Positions 23,101-38,100 of a stretch of 64,000 bases of DNA are shown one piece after another (within the stretch, counting starts at the first letter, position 1; each line of letters starts with the position of its first letter). Source of the DNA: Callaeas wilsoni (Eukaryota > Chordata > Aves > Passeriformes > Callaeidae); assembly GCA_013398955.1 (NCBI GenBank), contig VWPU01009593.1:124001-188000 (forward strand). The letters run 5' to 3'. The notes under the pieces are model-generated. The model had not been told where the DNA came from. It saw nothing but the letters and a program-made list of their open reading frames with translations, and did no database searches. Both the position numbers and the translations under genes were made by a program.

Positions 23101-26100
23101 GTATTAATCACCTTCACTAACTGTAGAAAGAGTCACATCACTTTTTGTGCATTTTCCTGAAAAAGGTGGCTGCTTCATTCAGAGGAAGTCTTTTTCTAAT
23201 TGACCTGGTGTATAAACAAAACAACTGGAGTATTCCCACCTAAAAAGGGGTTTAATACTACTGCATTTTAGATTTATGGCAAAGAGGGGAAAAGTGCCCA
23301 ATAATAATCCTCCCAACCACAGGATCAGATGTAGTATACCTAAGCAATTCCTAACCATCTAAGATAACTGGTCTGTAGCAGTACCTAATCAAAACCAGAT
23401 AAATGGTCTTCTTTTGGCCTTGTCACGAGAAAAACTTTCCCAACATCTGACAGTCTTTTATCTCCATCAGTATTTCCTGTCTGCCCAGGCTGCTAAAATG
23501 CCATCCTTTTTGCATGCTGTGAAATCAGCTCAGGCCCTTCCTCTGGGCCTTCTGCACACTTTGCATGTGATATATTTTTCTGTTTTTTCCTTATGAGAGA
23601 TAAAAGGGCTCTTGTTAAGTTTTCCTACATGCAAAAGCCCATGAAGCTGTTTTCCTTCTGCAAAGGCAGTGAGGTTTTGCTCTGCACACTGGTTTGGGAG
23701 CTGGATGCTGGGTCTGGCTTTCCTTTCTCGGTTTGTTGCTGATGGGCAGTATGGCTTAAGGGATTTATTCAGGATGAGACCTAGAAATCCCCTTGCTGAG
23801 TGCAGCCTGACTGTTTCAGTGTGGCATCCTGAGAAAGAGATGCTGTGTACTTTTCTCTCAAAAATTAAGCATGAGTGAACACTTCATATACTCAGATCTT
23901 TACTTTCTCATCTGTTAAATGAAGAAAATGCTGCCCATGTCACAGGGCAAGCAAAGTTTTACTTAAGTCAATGTTAAGGTACCCAAAGACAGTACAGTGA
24001 CGCTGGTAAACTGTTGACACTGGTGTTAGCGTTTCATCTTTTTTCTACTGACTTTTAAAGTTTATTCAATTCCACTCTGAATTACAACAGAGCCCTTTCA
24101 GGGTCTTTGCAAATTGCTCTGTTCTCTAGCAAAGGTGACTTCATCCAGAGGTACCTGAAGCAACCTCGAGAAAGGCAGAAGCTGCCCTGGAGGATGCAGA
24201 AAGTGGGGGAGACACTGAAAGATGGAAGGGAACTTCTGTATTCATGTCCCTTCAACACAGTAAGAAAGGGAATTTGTAGAATGGTAGGTTAGTCAGTTAA
24301 ACATCAAATCCTAGAAAAATCCTGCAAGAGTTAATAAAACTTTTTAAAAACACTTTTCAAAAGTAGTGTCAGATCAATCTAATTTTCTTTGCCAGTGGGA
24401 TAATGCCATGTAGACACAGAATAAGAAGTAGATATTATAGCTGGGCTTTAGTAAGCTTTTGGCACTACCTCAGCACTAATCTTATGCTTGAGAGATATGT
24501 GACATTGATTAAGCTTCTACAGGGCAGAACAAAACTGATGGGTAGTCTTGTTCAGAGAGTAATTACGAGTGGTTCACTCCCTAAGCAAAAGAATGTACAA
24601 AATCAGGTCTTTCTTGGGCTTCACTTTTGAACGTACTATCATTCCATATTTTCACTTGCCAGGAAAATGAAATTTGTGCTATTAAATTAGCAGTTCATGT
24701 AAAACTGAAATTGTTTGCAAGTGAAATGGAGGGCAGAATTAAATTCAAAACAGTCTTGACAACGTGGAGTACTTGCATCTGAAAAGGTAATTTTAATATG
24801 GGAATGTTGAAGGCACTTCAGCAGAAGTAGTCAATGACACACACAGCAGATGAGGAACAACCGGCTGGGTAGCATCCCTAGGGAAGATCATCTGGGCTTG
24901 TAGTGGCACAATGATGGCATGCTGTCACAAAGCATGCACCCGCGGCACGCACCGAGACGTGCGAACAGAAGTTAGCTTGCAAGACATGTGAAGTAACCTG
25001 TTACCTTTCTCTGCATTGACAAAGCCTCAGAGGAATTTCTGCCTTCCCTTTTGGGGCTGTGCATCAAGAAAGTTGCAGAGTAACAGGAGGTTTCAGAGAA
25101 AAACAAGCATAAGCTATAAAGAAAAAATGAATAAATTAGAGTTAATTAGTTTAGAGAAGAAAAACTTGAGGAAAGACATATCTGTCCTTGAAAACATTAA
25201 AGGCATGATCCATTCTCTAGGTTCATAAGAGCTATGGCAAGAAATAACAGAAATATGTACCAGTGGGGACATTCAGGTTAGGAAGAGAATTTTCCTATGA
25301 CAGTGATAAGTGAGCACAGTAATCAGTTCCAGAGAAATCTGTAGAAGACCTCACTAGAGATCTTTACAAACTGTGTCTGCTGTGTCCCTTCAGAATGGCC
25401 TAGATAGTATAGATCACCTGCTAGGGCAGAGGTTGTGGAAGAGGACTTACTCCAGGCCAGCATTTCGGGAGTTCTGTGCTGTGACTGCAGGAACCATTTG
25501 CAAAGAGCAGCATTTATTTCCCCCCGCCCCCCCCAGCAGACTGCCCTGCTCTATCGGCGATTAACTTTGGTTGCCCTTTTCAGAACGAGGCGATTAGTCA
25601 GGGAGCCCTCAATAGGGCCGGACAGCAGTGCTCTCCATCTTCTCTGCTAGCAAGCGGCAATCCTGTGGGTCAGCAGCCAGGAAAGCAAATTTCCCCATCT
25701 TTGTGCTCAATATAATGCCATTCTCAGCAACCTTTGTGGGTCACCACCTCCATTCAGCCAGGAGCACACAATTCCTAGCGTATGAAGAAGCACGTTTTCA
25801 AAACATGTTTTCAGCTCTGATTGCACTAAAGAACGGGTGTTTCTGAGCTACCAGCAGTGTAAAACGCTGACCTCTACCTGTGTTGGTTTGCGTGATAGTC
25901 ATTGTCCTCAGCAGTTTACCTCTGTCTAGCTATGCTTGAGTGCAGGGATAAAATATGCCCCATGGAGTGGCAGCAGGACCGGTGGTGTTCGGAGTTCCCG
26001 ATAACTTCACACAATGGAACGTGCCAAATGGAGTTGGAGGCTTTTAACAACTGCCCTCAGACAAAGTGGCTGTGCACATATTGTCTGGGGAGGCACCATG

Positions 26101-29100
26101 ACAGAACATATAATTTACTGCTCAGTGAGTTCTGTAAAAAAAGCCTTGCCCAATATCAGTGTAGCACCACAATATGTTTTACTCTAAAAGGCTGGGAATC
26201 GACTTTGATTACAGCTAAGTCAGTTCCAAGCCACAGCAGCTCTCCTCACTTCACCAGCATTGCTCCGTTTAATCAGCAACAAAGTTTGACCTGATGATCA
26301 GCAATAAATACTAAATTTGACCATAACATTTTTCCCCTATGATTATACTTTAGCTAGAACAAACACAGGCATGGGAATAGTATAGTAGAGATAGTAAAGC
26401 AGCTACTCAGCAGCTTTTCAGCAACTGATGGTAAAAATTTCTTTTCCAAAATCACCCCAAGTCTTACTGAAAGCTTATGAGTGTAAAATGTAAATTTATC
26501 TATTGAGCACAATAAAAAGATGTTCTCAGCATGCCAACACGTCCATGTCTTTGTGTGTGTAAATACACAATCACTTCTATGTGCATTTGTAGACATGGGT
26601 AGTCTTATACATTTTACATTACTGGTGCTTGCCTTGAGTATAATAATCTTATTTTATTGATTGTCGATTTGGATGCTGATTCCCACATGCGTGCCTCTCA
26701 CTCTTGTTCATGTGTTAACCCTGCAGAGTACTTCTGCTTATGTTTAAGGCAATCACTTTTGCTGCTTTTAGGAACTGTATATCTGAAAAAAAGTTTCTTG
26801 CATTCAGAATCCTAAAATGGTGAAGCCTTTGCAACAAGGATGAAGTTATCCACTTACATTAACTCGCCCTGTCAGCATTCAGGCTTCAGTAAATTTTCAA
26901 AACCCTTTCTTGATTTGGAAAAGAAAAATATGTAAGTGTCACACATACATACACAAGGGCTTTTTTCATATTAATTAATACAGAAAACATTTCTATTGGA
27001 AATGCCTGCGGTTATAGATTTTGTTAAATAGGGCTCTTTAAAGTGTAATGTAGGAAACACTAGGGATACATTTGGCTGGCATGTATGGATACCAGAGTCT
27101 TCCACTAGATGGAAACTGAATTTTCTGTATTGTCATAGCTTTATCAGAGTCCTTGTTGGATGTCTTAATGAAACAAAAATGAATCACTGGAGCTCTGAAG
27201 TTAGGGGGCCTGAGGTGGCCCACTGCTTTTGCATAAGCAACAGAAATAATAACTGATATTCCAGGTTTTGCTCAAATTTGTTACAAATGCACTCAAAATG
27301 TTGCTATATTGATATTAATATTTTTAAAATGTCTTTAGCCACTACAGTATGTGTAATTTAATGCCCAGTGACAGGTTTGTTAATAGTGTACCATTTAGTA
27401 TTTCCAAGATATTTCATAAGACTTAGCAAATTAAGGGTGAAAGGGTCTTGTATATGCCAACATATTTGAATATGGATACCTATAATTATATTCCATCACC
27501 TCAGTATTTCTGTAAAATGCATTAATTCTGTAAATGGGATAGGAAGCAAAGTCTGAGTTAAAAGTCTTTATCACTCAGATGCATTTCCAAATTACCTTTC
27601 AAAGCAACAAATCCTCTGTCTGTATATGGGAAGATAACTGTCCTTACTTTGTATACACAGTTATGTCATTCGAGCTGAATATTTCCATGCTGGAATGAAG
27701 TCTTGAGGTTATAAAGGGCTGTTCTTTGAAAGTATCAGCTCAGTAATGAGAAGCAGTGCAGGAAGGCAATATGGATATTGGGCACCATTAGGAAAGGAAT
27801 ATGTAGTGAGTGAGATGCTGGCACAGGGTGCCCAGAGAAATTGTGGAGGCCCCATCCCTCGCAGTGTTCAAGGCCAAGCTGAATGGAGCTTTGAGCAACC
27901 TGGTGCAGTGGAAGGTGTCTCTTCTCATGGCAGAGAGGTTCAAACTAGATTATCTTTACGGTCCCTTTCAACCCAAACCATTCTATGATTATATGAAAAA
28001 GAAAATATTTCTATATTGTAACTTTGCATAACCATAGTCTGCCTGCACCTAGAATACCCATGTGGATGTCCCATCTCAGAGGAGAAAACCTTGTTTCTTA
28101 TCAGCTCCCCATGTGAATTTCAAAGAGGAATGTCTTGCTCTGGGGTGAACTGGAACTGGACTTGACTAATTTGGAAAGAGGTGTTTTTGTGCCAGAACAA
28201 CAGCATCAGCACAAGGAGTAGCAATATCCTCTTTTCTAGACAGGTTCTTGGATCTCCTCACCTGTAGGCAATAAGAGATGCCTTGGAGCTTAGGATCATC
28301 TATAAATGGAAGAAGCAAAGACTGTATTTTGGGAAAGTTTTCATCTTCTCTGCAAAGCCAGGAATGTGATAAATGGCTTCATGTATGCAGAGCCTTGCTA
28401 CAGCAGACAGATTTCTGAGGCAGAGGTTTGCCATGTCACCAAGGCTCCAGTTCCTGCTCCACCAGGAGCAAGCAGAGTGGCTACAGGGTGGCCACAGCCT
28501 GGCCAGCAGGGTTTGCAGAGAACTATTTGTGTCCAAGGCCATTTTTTGGACTTATGTCTTCCTTGTGCTCTGGGGGTATATTTAATTTATGGATGGAGGG
28601 GTGAGTAGGAAATCCAGCATCCAGAAACGTGAGCAAAGGATGGCAAAGGAGGATGTACTAGATGCCAGAAAACCCATTTAACAGAGTTTTACTAAGACAA
28701 ATATGCCTACAAATCTGAAACTTAGAGAGGCAGCTTTCACTATCCAGATACTTTTTGACATCCCTAGGTATAATTCTAATTATAGAGCCTTTCAAACTTG
28801 TGCAGCAGAAGTGGATTAAGTTAAATAGTCTTCTCAAACTGCCAGAGGCTTCACAGCTAAGCAATGAATTCCTCTAGTTCTGATTTTATTATTGGGGTAT
28901 GATTTCTTTTTCCTGAGCTTATCAGAAATGGCATTTTTTTATTACACACTACCTTCAAATATATGGAAAGAAGTACTTCCTGATGTGTGAGTTTTCACCT
29001 TACTGCACTGAGCAAAATGGTTATGGTCTTGTCTTATCTCTTCAGAAATTAATAGCAGATAGGACAAGCCATTGCTAAAAGCGACAGGCATTTATTAATA

Positions 29101-32100
29101 CCAGAGTCTAGTTTCTAATGCCTGGTAGGTATTATAATGCCAATGAATTTCTTTCAGAGAAAACATCCTTCAGCCTGTCAAGGTATTGAAACCTATTATT
29201 GAAGTGAGACAGCAGAATCAACTTACTGAAAGTTGTTTCTAAAGAAAATGTGTGCAACTGTAAAAAAAAAAAAAATTGAGAGTTATTTAATGATGAAGCC
29301 TATTTACATTGCCTTATATTTGTCCAGCTCATGATGAGAAATAAATCACATCTAAATACCGAGTAAATTAAAAGCAAGCAATAGCTGCTAATGACTGACC
29401 AGATCTGGATGTGCTTTTCTACTGATGCCAGAGTCCTAAAAAGTTCATATTCTTGCACATGTCATAAGTAATTAAAGCAGTGAGATTTTTACAGTCAAAG
29501 ACATCTGATTTCCCCCTGCCCTTTTTAGCTAACTAATTATTTTCTATTTTTAGCCAGTGGAATTAAGACCCATTAAAAACCAGGATAATTGGTCAGCATT
29601 TCTTTTCCTGCCACTCAGTCCAGAGGAAGATGATAAAAAGAGAGCAGTTTTGTAGTGTAAGCGAGGATAGTCTGAGTTAACTCTCATTTATAGACACTAA
29701 CCTCTTGAAGTTTTACCTGTAGCCCAACACCAGAGATGGGTTCTCCTAGAGGATAATTCTGAATTACTGGGGAGGCATGTTTCCATGAAAAAAAACCAGG
29801 GAGCCTAGATACATTAGGCTGCCTCTGCTGCAGTGAGTCCCCTTAGAACATTCCTCCTTCCTCTCTGCAGGGTTCAGCCTTTCTCCTGAGTATTTTGGAA
29901 TCCCCAGCCCAAAATCTGCTCCTGATGACATCAGCCTAAATGAAAGGCTTAGAGGCCAGCAGAACCCACACATAAGCAGGCACCCCCCAGGGCACGGCTC
30001 ATGGCATAGACCACAAAGAGTAAGGAGAGGTCGAGCGAGGGCAACTGATAAAAACCCAGGTAGATGGGGAGGACAGAGAGCAGATCAGCCAATGGCACCT
30101 GTTGGTGGAATGTATTCCCAGGGAGCACCTTTCCTACCAGAGGGCAGGCAGACTCTCCAAATCCACCTCCAGAGACTCCAGCTGTGGTGCCTAAGGAACG
30201 GCAGATCCTTTTGAAAATCAGCCAAGACTTTCTCTCTGAGCTTGTCCCATGGAGCGTGGGATTTCATCTGGAATAACTGCATTTTTGGGGGGAGCATTTG
30301 GATAACCAAGGTGTGGTCTGCAGGTGCCTGAGGTGGGGAGGGTGTAATAGCAGGAGCAGAAACATCCTCTCTGATGGTGAAGGTGAGTTTGTGAGAGCAA
30401 GCATTTTGAAGTTCAGCTCTGTAGGTTTTTCCCAAATAGTCAGGCTGTTATTATTGTTATTTATATTCATATAGCATCTAGTAGCCCAAGGTGCTGCATT
30501 AAGTACTGCTCAGACTCAGTGTTGGCTCCGTTAATCCTCATGTGAAGCAGATTTGCCTTTGGGTCTGGTTCAATAGACACAAAGGTGTCTATCTGACTTA
30601 ATCAACATGAAAAATTTTCTTTTAATTGCAGCGAGACTGCCTCTTGAGTGGTGCTACCTGCATGATTGTGTTTGTGATTAAGAATTCTGTTTCTATTTTG
30701 CAGAGCTGAACCAAAAATAGCTTTTTTTTTTTTTCTCACTCCCTCTGTGGTACTTTGACAAACGTGAGAGAGAAACTTACATCTTCAGTGGGGACCACCT
30801 TGTATAACAGAGAAAATGGAATTAACAATGCTATTTTTATCCTCAGCCCAACTTCTTGGATTTTGAGCTGTTTGTCCATAATCCCTTTTTTCTGTAGCCG
30901 GTGGCTGCAGGTGCAGGAGCACTGGGTTACACATCACAGGCACAATGTGCAACACTTCTCTCTGCTGCAGTAGGTGACACTGTCAAATCCAACTTAAACA
31001 GTTCTATGATTCTATAGATTCCTCAAGCTCATGATGCAAAAAAATGAGGTAAAACAACAAAAGCTGTGCACCTTGGAAAATATGAAAGGACTAGCTTCTC
31101 CCTGTCTCTCTGCTTGGACCCCTTTTCGTCGTTCTGACTTCTAGACAGCTAGATTGATAAATGAACATCTGACCTTGGTAAGAGTAGAAAGGAAAGCACA
31201 GAAAGACTGTGTGGTTTTGTGGTTAAGTCACCACTTAGGTAATTTAATTTTTCTGAGCCTCTACCCTCATAAATAAAACAGACATAGAAGTCAGGGGAAG
31301 GGTAGTTCCTGTTGTCTGTAGGTTGTTCATGTGTGTTAATAATGTAGCCTTATAAGAACTATGTTATGTAATGCCTTTTAGAGGTGTTATGGTGTGTTTT
31401 CAGGACGCACAGAGCCATCTCGGTGCTAAAGGCTGGAGTCAGGCCAGCAAGGCTATTCCCACACTCCCTGGCACTCCCTCCCAAAGGAGCCAGGGTCTGT
31501 TTTCTGTCCCTGAGGCCAGTGCAGGGCATGACTTGCACTAAAACAGCTGAAGTCTCTTGCACTCTTTAGCTTCCACCCCCATCACTGCAGAAGTGCTGGA
31601 TGTCCTATCCCTGGAAGCATTTGAGATCAGGTTGAACTGGGCTCTGAGCAACCTCAGCTAGGTGAAGATGGCCCTGCTTACTGCAGGGGGCTTGGATAGA
31701 AAAGTCCCTTCCAACCCAAACTATTTTATGGTAAGGCTGTACTAAGGTTAAACCTGCACCAGATAGCCTTGGCCTGTTCTTTGAGACCAAGACCTGAACA
31801 TGCTATACCCTTAGTCTTGGACATTCCCTTTACTTTTAATTTTTAGGTCTTTATTATTCAATTTTTTTTCAGCTATTATGTTTTTAATTAGCTGTTAATT
31901 CCTGAAACTAGTTAGCCTCTGGCTATTTGGGGAGTTGGAGAGGGGGGCAGAAGAGAAGGAACGTCTTGCTTCAGGGTTTTTCTTGGTTGCATCTGTCTCC
32001 ATTTATTCTTCAATTCTTTTAGGCTGACTGGAGGTAATGGTTCTTAGCATGTATAAATCATTCTGCAGAGGACCTTGAGTGAGCCTTTTATTTAATAAGT

Positions 32101-35100
32101 ATGGAGAAGTGGGCTTTTATCCCTGCAAAAGCGGTGACAAATTCACTTTAATTTCCACTGGATTACTGTATTTGAGGTAGAAGAACTAATAGACAACTCA
32201 AAAATATTGGCCTTACAGGAAATTCCAATTGCCCTACCTTCTCTTTTACTTGCCATAGAAGCATCAAAGTTGTTTATGTTGAAAAACAGCACTTTGATTT
32301 AATAGAACACAGGTAGGGGTGCTTGAAAGGAATTTAGAAACTCACTTTGAGGAGTTGTGCCAGTCTGAAAATGTGAACATTAATGTTCTTGAGCTTTGGA
32401 AAAAGGTGAGTCTGCAGCCACATCAGACCGCTGCAGCTCGCCTCCATTTCTAGACCCTGCTAGAGCAAGTCTGAGAGATGAGATTTCTTGTACAGGACAG
32501 GAGACAGGATTCAGTTATAGGGATTTCAAAGAGAAATCTTTATTCAGGCTGCTGGAAACTGGCATCCTGGCTCCTTGTCTCCTGTCTGCCTGGCATACCT
32601 GCCTCTCTCACACAGGCTCGGAGTCTAGGCAGCGACCTCACTTTGGCTGCCAGGTCTGACTACAGTGGGCAGACTTTGCTCTATCACCAAAGCTGTATTC
32701 CTCATAAAATGGTGAAGCCACTGCAGAGAAAGCACAATGCTGACCTACAGCAATTTAAAATTGACTTGAAATGAATGCTCATCATGGGGATTTTGAAGGA
32801 CTGTTTCATGGGAGTGACATTGAATCTATTTAATTGCCAAAACAGCAGGAAAAGTGCTGCACATCTCAAGAAACACTTTGCTAGGCCTGTTCACACCTAG
32901 ATTAGTGATGAGAAATAACCAGATTCATACGTCATAGGAAGTGGTTTCTTTCCAACCGCAGAAGCAGAGCAGAATGAACTGTGAAGACATTTTGGTTTTG
33001 ACAAATGTGTAGCTGGGCTCAGCAGCCCTGTGTGTGCTGAGCACCACTGGGCTACAGAGGAAAGCCTGTGAAGAAATGATGCCATGGATGCTCTGTCACG
33101 GTCAGCACATATGTCTGTGGTGTGACATCTCTTCTGTAGGCGGTCACAAACATTTGGTTTCCGGTTTTAGTACCTCTCTGTGCGGCTTGTGTGGAGAGGT
33201 CTAAAAGTCCTGTCAAGTACAGACCCATGCCTTTTTCTTGTGAGATAAAACGAGAGAGCAGGTGACCAAGCAGGCAGTTGTAACAGTGGCTATCCCCTCG
33301 ACTCCTCAATTTTCAGCCTTGAAAGAATAGAGTCATTTTTCCAGGAGCATCATACAGGGCTGTAAAAACCAGGCTGTTCTGCATGCTCCTCTGGAATTGG
33401 CATCCTCTCTCTAATAACTTAGAGAGTTTGAATGAAGACAGAAATGCACTGATAATTTTTCCCCTTGAGCACATATCTGCCATGGAGCATCTCAAGAAAT
33501 GAAATGCCCAAAGATGCCGGAAATACTTCTGTGGTGCAGGGAAATGTGAATACTTCACATTTCACAGATAACAGTATTCCCTCTTTTGGTTTTTTTATTT
33601 GCTTGAAGGATGCGTGCTTGTGGTGTCTGTCATCGAACAGCTTGCACAGTGGCACAACAGTACAGTAAAGGCAGCCGTGGAGAGACTGTGTGACTACATA
33701 CCTGGTAAGTACCAAATAATATGCCATATGTCGTGTTGGTGCTGATGTATTTCTCTGTTAATTAAAAACCCGCATGTGAAGTCTGAAAAAACTTTATCCA
33801 ACTCTTGTGCAGTATCTCAAATGTGCGTACCTGGGAGACAGCCAGTTACTATTTACAGGAACGTCAGTGGCATGGCTTCACTTAGATCCAGAGCTGGGAT
33901 TTTGTCCCAAAGTTAGAGTGAAAGGGGCTGTATTAAGCCCCACACACGTGTGAGCACCAACACATGCAGACCAGTTCCCTTCCTTTTACTCCCTTTGTCT
34001 CTTTGTTATCAGCTTAAGAATAGATTCACTGTATGCCCCACTACTCCTTCTTCTTGTTGATACGGGTCTTTATAGCAACAGTGAAGATGAAAATGTTTTC
34101 AGCAGGTATGGGAACTGCTATTGTAAAATTTTAAAAATGAGATGAGGCTGACAGGCGTAAGATGTGAGCATTTGGTGTGCACAGAAAAGCTACTGAAATG
34201 TAATTGGTGATACAAATTTCAAAAGCGATAGCTATTCCATACGAATATGTGTAAGACTCCCCTTTTTCTGCCCCTTATTTTATGTACCCAAAGGAGCTTC
34301 GAGCTCCACACGCACACCCCTAAATAGAGAACAGTTTGAATGCCAGAACAGCTTTGTGCCTCACAGACCAACCCTATAACTATTTAAGTAACTAGATCTC
34401 ACATTCATGATATCTTTTTAACATTATTAATGTAAAAAGATGGCTTAGGATTCTTCATTAAAATGTCATTTTTGTATGATTTCATGAATTGTATCTCTGA
34501 GAAACCATCTCACTCTGTAGATCCTAGTTTCACAGAAGAGATGTGTAGAATATTAATTCCCTCCTTTCCAAGGGAGGATTTCCCGATGCAGAATGGGGCA
34601 GGGAGCTAATTGCTAGGATTCATTCATTGATAGAGTGACGCTTATCTGATTTCTATTCCATAAGTCGTATCCTCAGTGTTTTAAATTACAGGCACATAAC
34701 CATGAAGTTGCAATTAGAAGCACTGATCCTGCTGTTAAAATACAATTTTCTTCTTTAAATTATGACATGCTAGCTCTGTGTTCATGATTCACTCAGTGGA
34801 CCTTGTTCTTCTGACATGTCAAGATATTTCTTTTCAGCTGCCATTCTTTACACACATAAAATCCTATTATCCCTTTAGTTGAATCTGTATAATCCAGTTA
34901 CCTTCTGAGATGCATGGATATACCCAGCAGAAAAAAAACCTGACCCTGAACATAAAAGGAATGAAAAATCCTATGGATTGTGTGGGAGCTACAGTGTAAC
35001 CCTATTTATCCTCTCCTGGGAGATGAACACTGCAGCCCAGCAGGAATCAACAGCTTCCTCTTGCTTCTTGAAACAGTAGAATAGCTTTGGATGCTCGTGA

Positions 35101-38100
35101 GGAGCAAACCTACTAAAGCAGGTCATGCATTTCACATGGAGAAACAATTTCATTATTATGCACATGCCTACAATCAATAGCAAGAATAACAGCAACAAAT
35201 TCATGGCAGCGGGGCTTTTCCTAAGGCATAAAAAGGAGTAGGACTCCAAAAACCTCAGAAAGCGGGGTTTTTTGAGGGCCTCCTATAATTCTGATTACAA
35301 TCAAGTCAGGTTTGGATCAAGCCTTCTGTAAAGTTATGTGATGTTCAAGAACAAAAAAAGCTTAGAGAAAAAGACAGAAAATTTCAGTACCTGTCAGTCC
35401 CACTCAATCTCACAGGCTGTGTGGAAAACAGAACCACATCCTCAATTATATGGGAATACTCGCAATGTGTGTGATTCAAGCGACATGGCAAATAAACCTC
35501 TGAGAATAAGAAGAGTAATGTCATGAGTGAAGAAGGCTCTTGAGCAGATAGAAAGGCCAGGTCTGGGGGAAGGGGCAGTGTTTACAGTGTAAGAGATGTT
35601 CTTAGCAAGAATGTTTGTTTACCTGGATACTGACTGCCTGCTTGATGGCACAGAGGTGTCTGATACCGGAAATGTGCTTTGAGACCCTCTGCCTCCGGCT
35701 TTGCCTCTGAGTCATGCTCTGCTTCTGTGTTGACCACTGCTGTGTAAACACCTTAGAGCTCAAGTGCAAATGGCAACATGATAATAGCATCTTTTTTGCA
35801 AATATTTGTCCTCTGGGATTCAGCCAGAGTTTATGTTTCCAGGACTATGAAGCTATAGAGGAAAACCTTCCAGACCGTTCTTTTGAAAGAAAAAGTCAGC
35901 TTAGGGGATCTCTTTTACCTGAAGCAAGTATACTCTATATTTTCTCTAAATTTTCCAGCATTTAGTTTTGTTTAAGCTCTTTTCTTGCCCCTGAACACCC
36001 ACAGTTATTCATCATTTTTTCTCTTTCTCTCCTCCTCATTTCTGACTTACACTGCTTCTTCCTAACAGAGATTTCTCTCTGCAATATCCTCTCCCTGTGT
36101 GTGTTAGCAGAGCTGGAGATTTGTGAACACATGAATGCAGGCTGGCTCCAATGGCAAGTCCTGTAAACTCTGACTGTGGCTTTGGTCTTAGTGTTTTGTT
36201 GAAAGCCAAAGCCTGAGTGGCATCTGAATCTTCCAAGAGGACTTCATGAGCTCAACAACAATTTAACATTATTACTATTCCTTTTACCTCCCGTCATTTT
36301 TTATACCACGGAGTAATTACACATTAAGCTTCCTATATGCATAAGGAACTCAGTGTGACCAGCAAAACACCTGTATCAGCTCCCCAGAGCCAAACTCTCC
36401 TCTCTCTCAGACACCAGGAGAGGTTACAGCAGCCAGCTGGCTCCTCCAGAGCCAAAAATATTGTGGAGACCAGCTGGTTTGGGAAACTCATAAGGAGACT
36501 ATTGCGTGTGATGCACTGGGGAGGTGTTGGGGAAGCCAGCCGCATTTACCTGCAGGCTACTTTAGGGAGGCAGGTACCCCACTGGCAAGCCTCATCAGAG
36601 GGTCTTCTAATCAGCAGTGATGCCAAACACAGGGTTATTGATGTCTGTGATATCTTTCATTTTAGGTGAACAAGAATAAAATCTAATTCTAGTCAGGAGA
36701 CCAATTTTTACTTGCAGATTGCTTCTAAAGAGCCAATAGTGAGGAGTTATGTGGCAAAGGAGGCAAAGTAATGAAGCTAATAACTTGATTGAAATAAAAC
36801 ACCTGTCATGGGCTAAGAAAAATCAGCTACTGTAGTTACAGAAGCTGCCTGCAACACCATGAGTAGGAGAGTGTTGGGAAAATTATCTCTTCATTCCCTG
36901 ATATGCCTTTCTGGTGCCAGTCCTCCTTTCTCAGGTGCAGGTTGCCAGCCAGGGTGCCTGCGGTCCTGGCAGGAGAGCGGCTGTGGGAGCAGGAGCACAC
37001 CCATGCCCACCAATGGAGTCACTGCCACAGGGATTTGTACCCTCCACACAGCAAAACAATTCATCCTGTATGCAGCAGCCCCCTGGCCCTGGGCGTGTCC
37101 AGCCTGACACTGGTTAAAATGGAATATTCAGCCCAAAGTTGGAGGGAAACGACTGCTTTGGATGTTTCTGTGGCTTTTCTCTGGGAAAGATGAGAATACT
37201 CTGTGCTTTCTTCCCCAAGTACAGATAGGTATCTGTCTGGGTAATGGAGATGAAAGAGAAAATGACAACTCTAAGGAATCTGAGGAGCTGCAAGTTTGTT
37301 GTCACAGGACTTGTGTGAACCTGTCTCTTACGACATTTCACAGCACCACCCTGCTGGAGCAAGGCCTGACACCTCCTTTGCAGATATGTGCATGGTTAAC
37401 TCTAGTCGGCTCTAGTCTGTTGAGGCCAAGAAACAGGCAATTTTTCTTCATGGGAACTGTCAGATCAGTGCCCTGCTTGTATTCAAACCCCCAATCTCTC
37501 CCTCAGCGTCTTTGCTCGGGTGCATGGATCGCCTGTTATTTTACAACAGCACCTTAAAGAAATCTCTGATGAACTGTCTTATCGAGGACATGCTTCGCAC
37601 GTATTAAGGAAGCCACCTGAGCCACCATCCCAAAAAGGCACATGGCTGTAGACTGTGAAAGGAAGCCAAATGAAAAGTGTCAAGTATTTCTTTGAATGCA
37701 GTTACTGCTGCACAACTCCTGCTCTACGCAAAACATCTCTTAAGTCCACAAGCCGCCAGAGGCTCTGAGGTAGTTCTAGGAGTAGCATCAAGCCCAACAT
37801 CACTTTCTGCACTTAGATTTATTTGTTCGTTTTCTTTCCTCTTTCAAACCTACTGAGATGTTTGTTTAAACTGTTTAGAAGACGCTGTGGCATGCACAAG
37901 TTCTTTTGACTTTTCCATTATGCCATACTCAGAAAAATTAACAAAAGTTAGTTATCCTTTTTGTCACTTGTCATGTCACTTACCTAAAGCCAGAAGGGTT
38001 TTAGGCAAGATTAGAAATTCAGGTTTTACCGTTCTCTGGTGCTACACTGAGGTCAGAGACTCACATGCCTTCCCCTAAGGTAAATCAGCATATACCTTAA

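Larger units (their letters stand above)
20180..33608 (+). other. AOAH: AOAH intron 1 (13.4 kb)
   Basis: Bounded by gtatgt at 20180 and ttgaag ending at 33608, phase 1. It holds most of the recognisable transposon pieces of the window (four CR1 fragments, an older CR1/L3-like copy, MIR-like relics), each listed separately. The rest shows no identifiable feature. A long first intron of this kind often carries enhancers, but none can be named from sequence. Confidence 0.9.
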
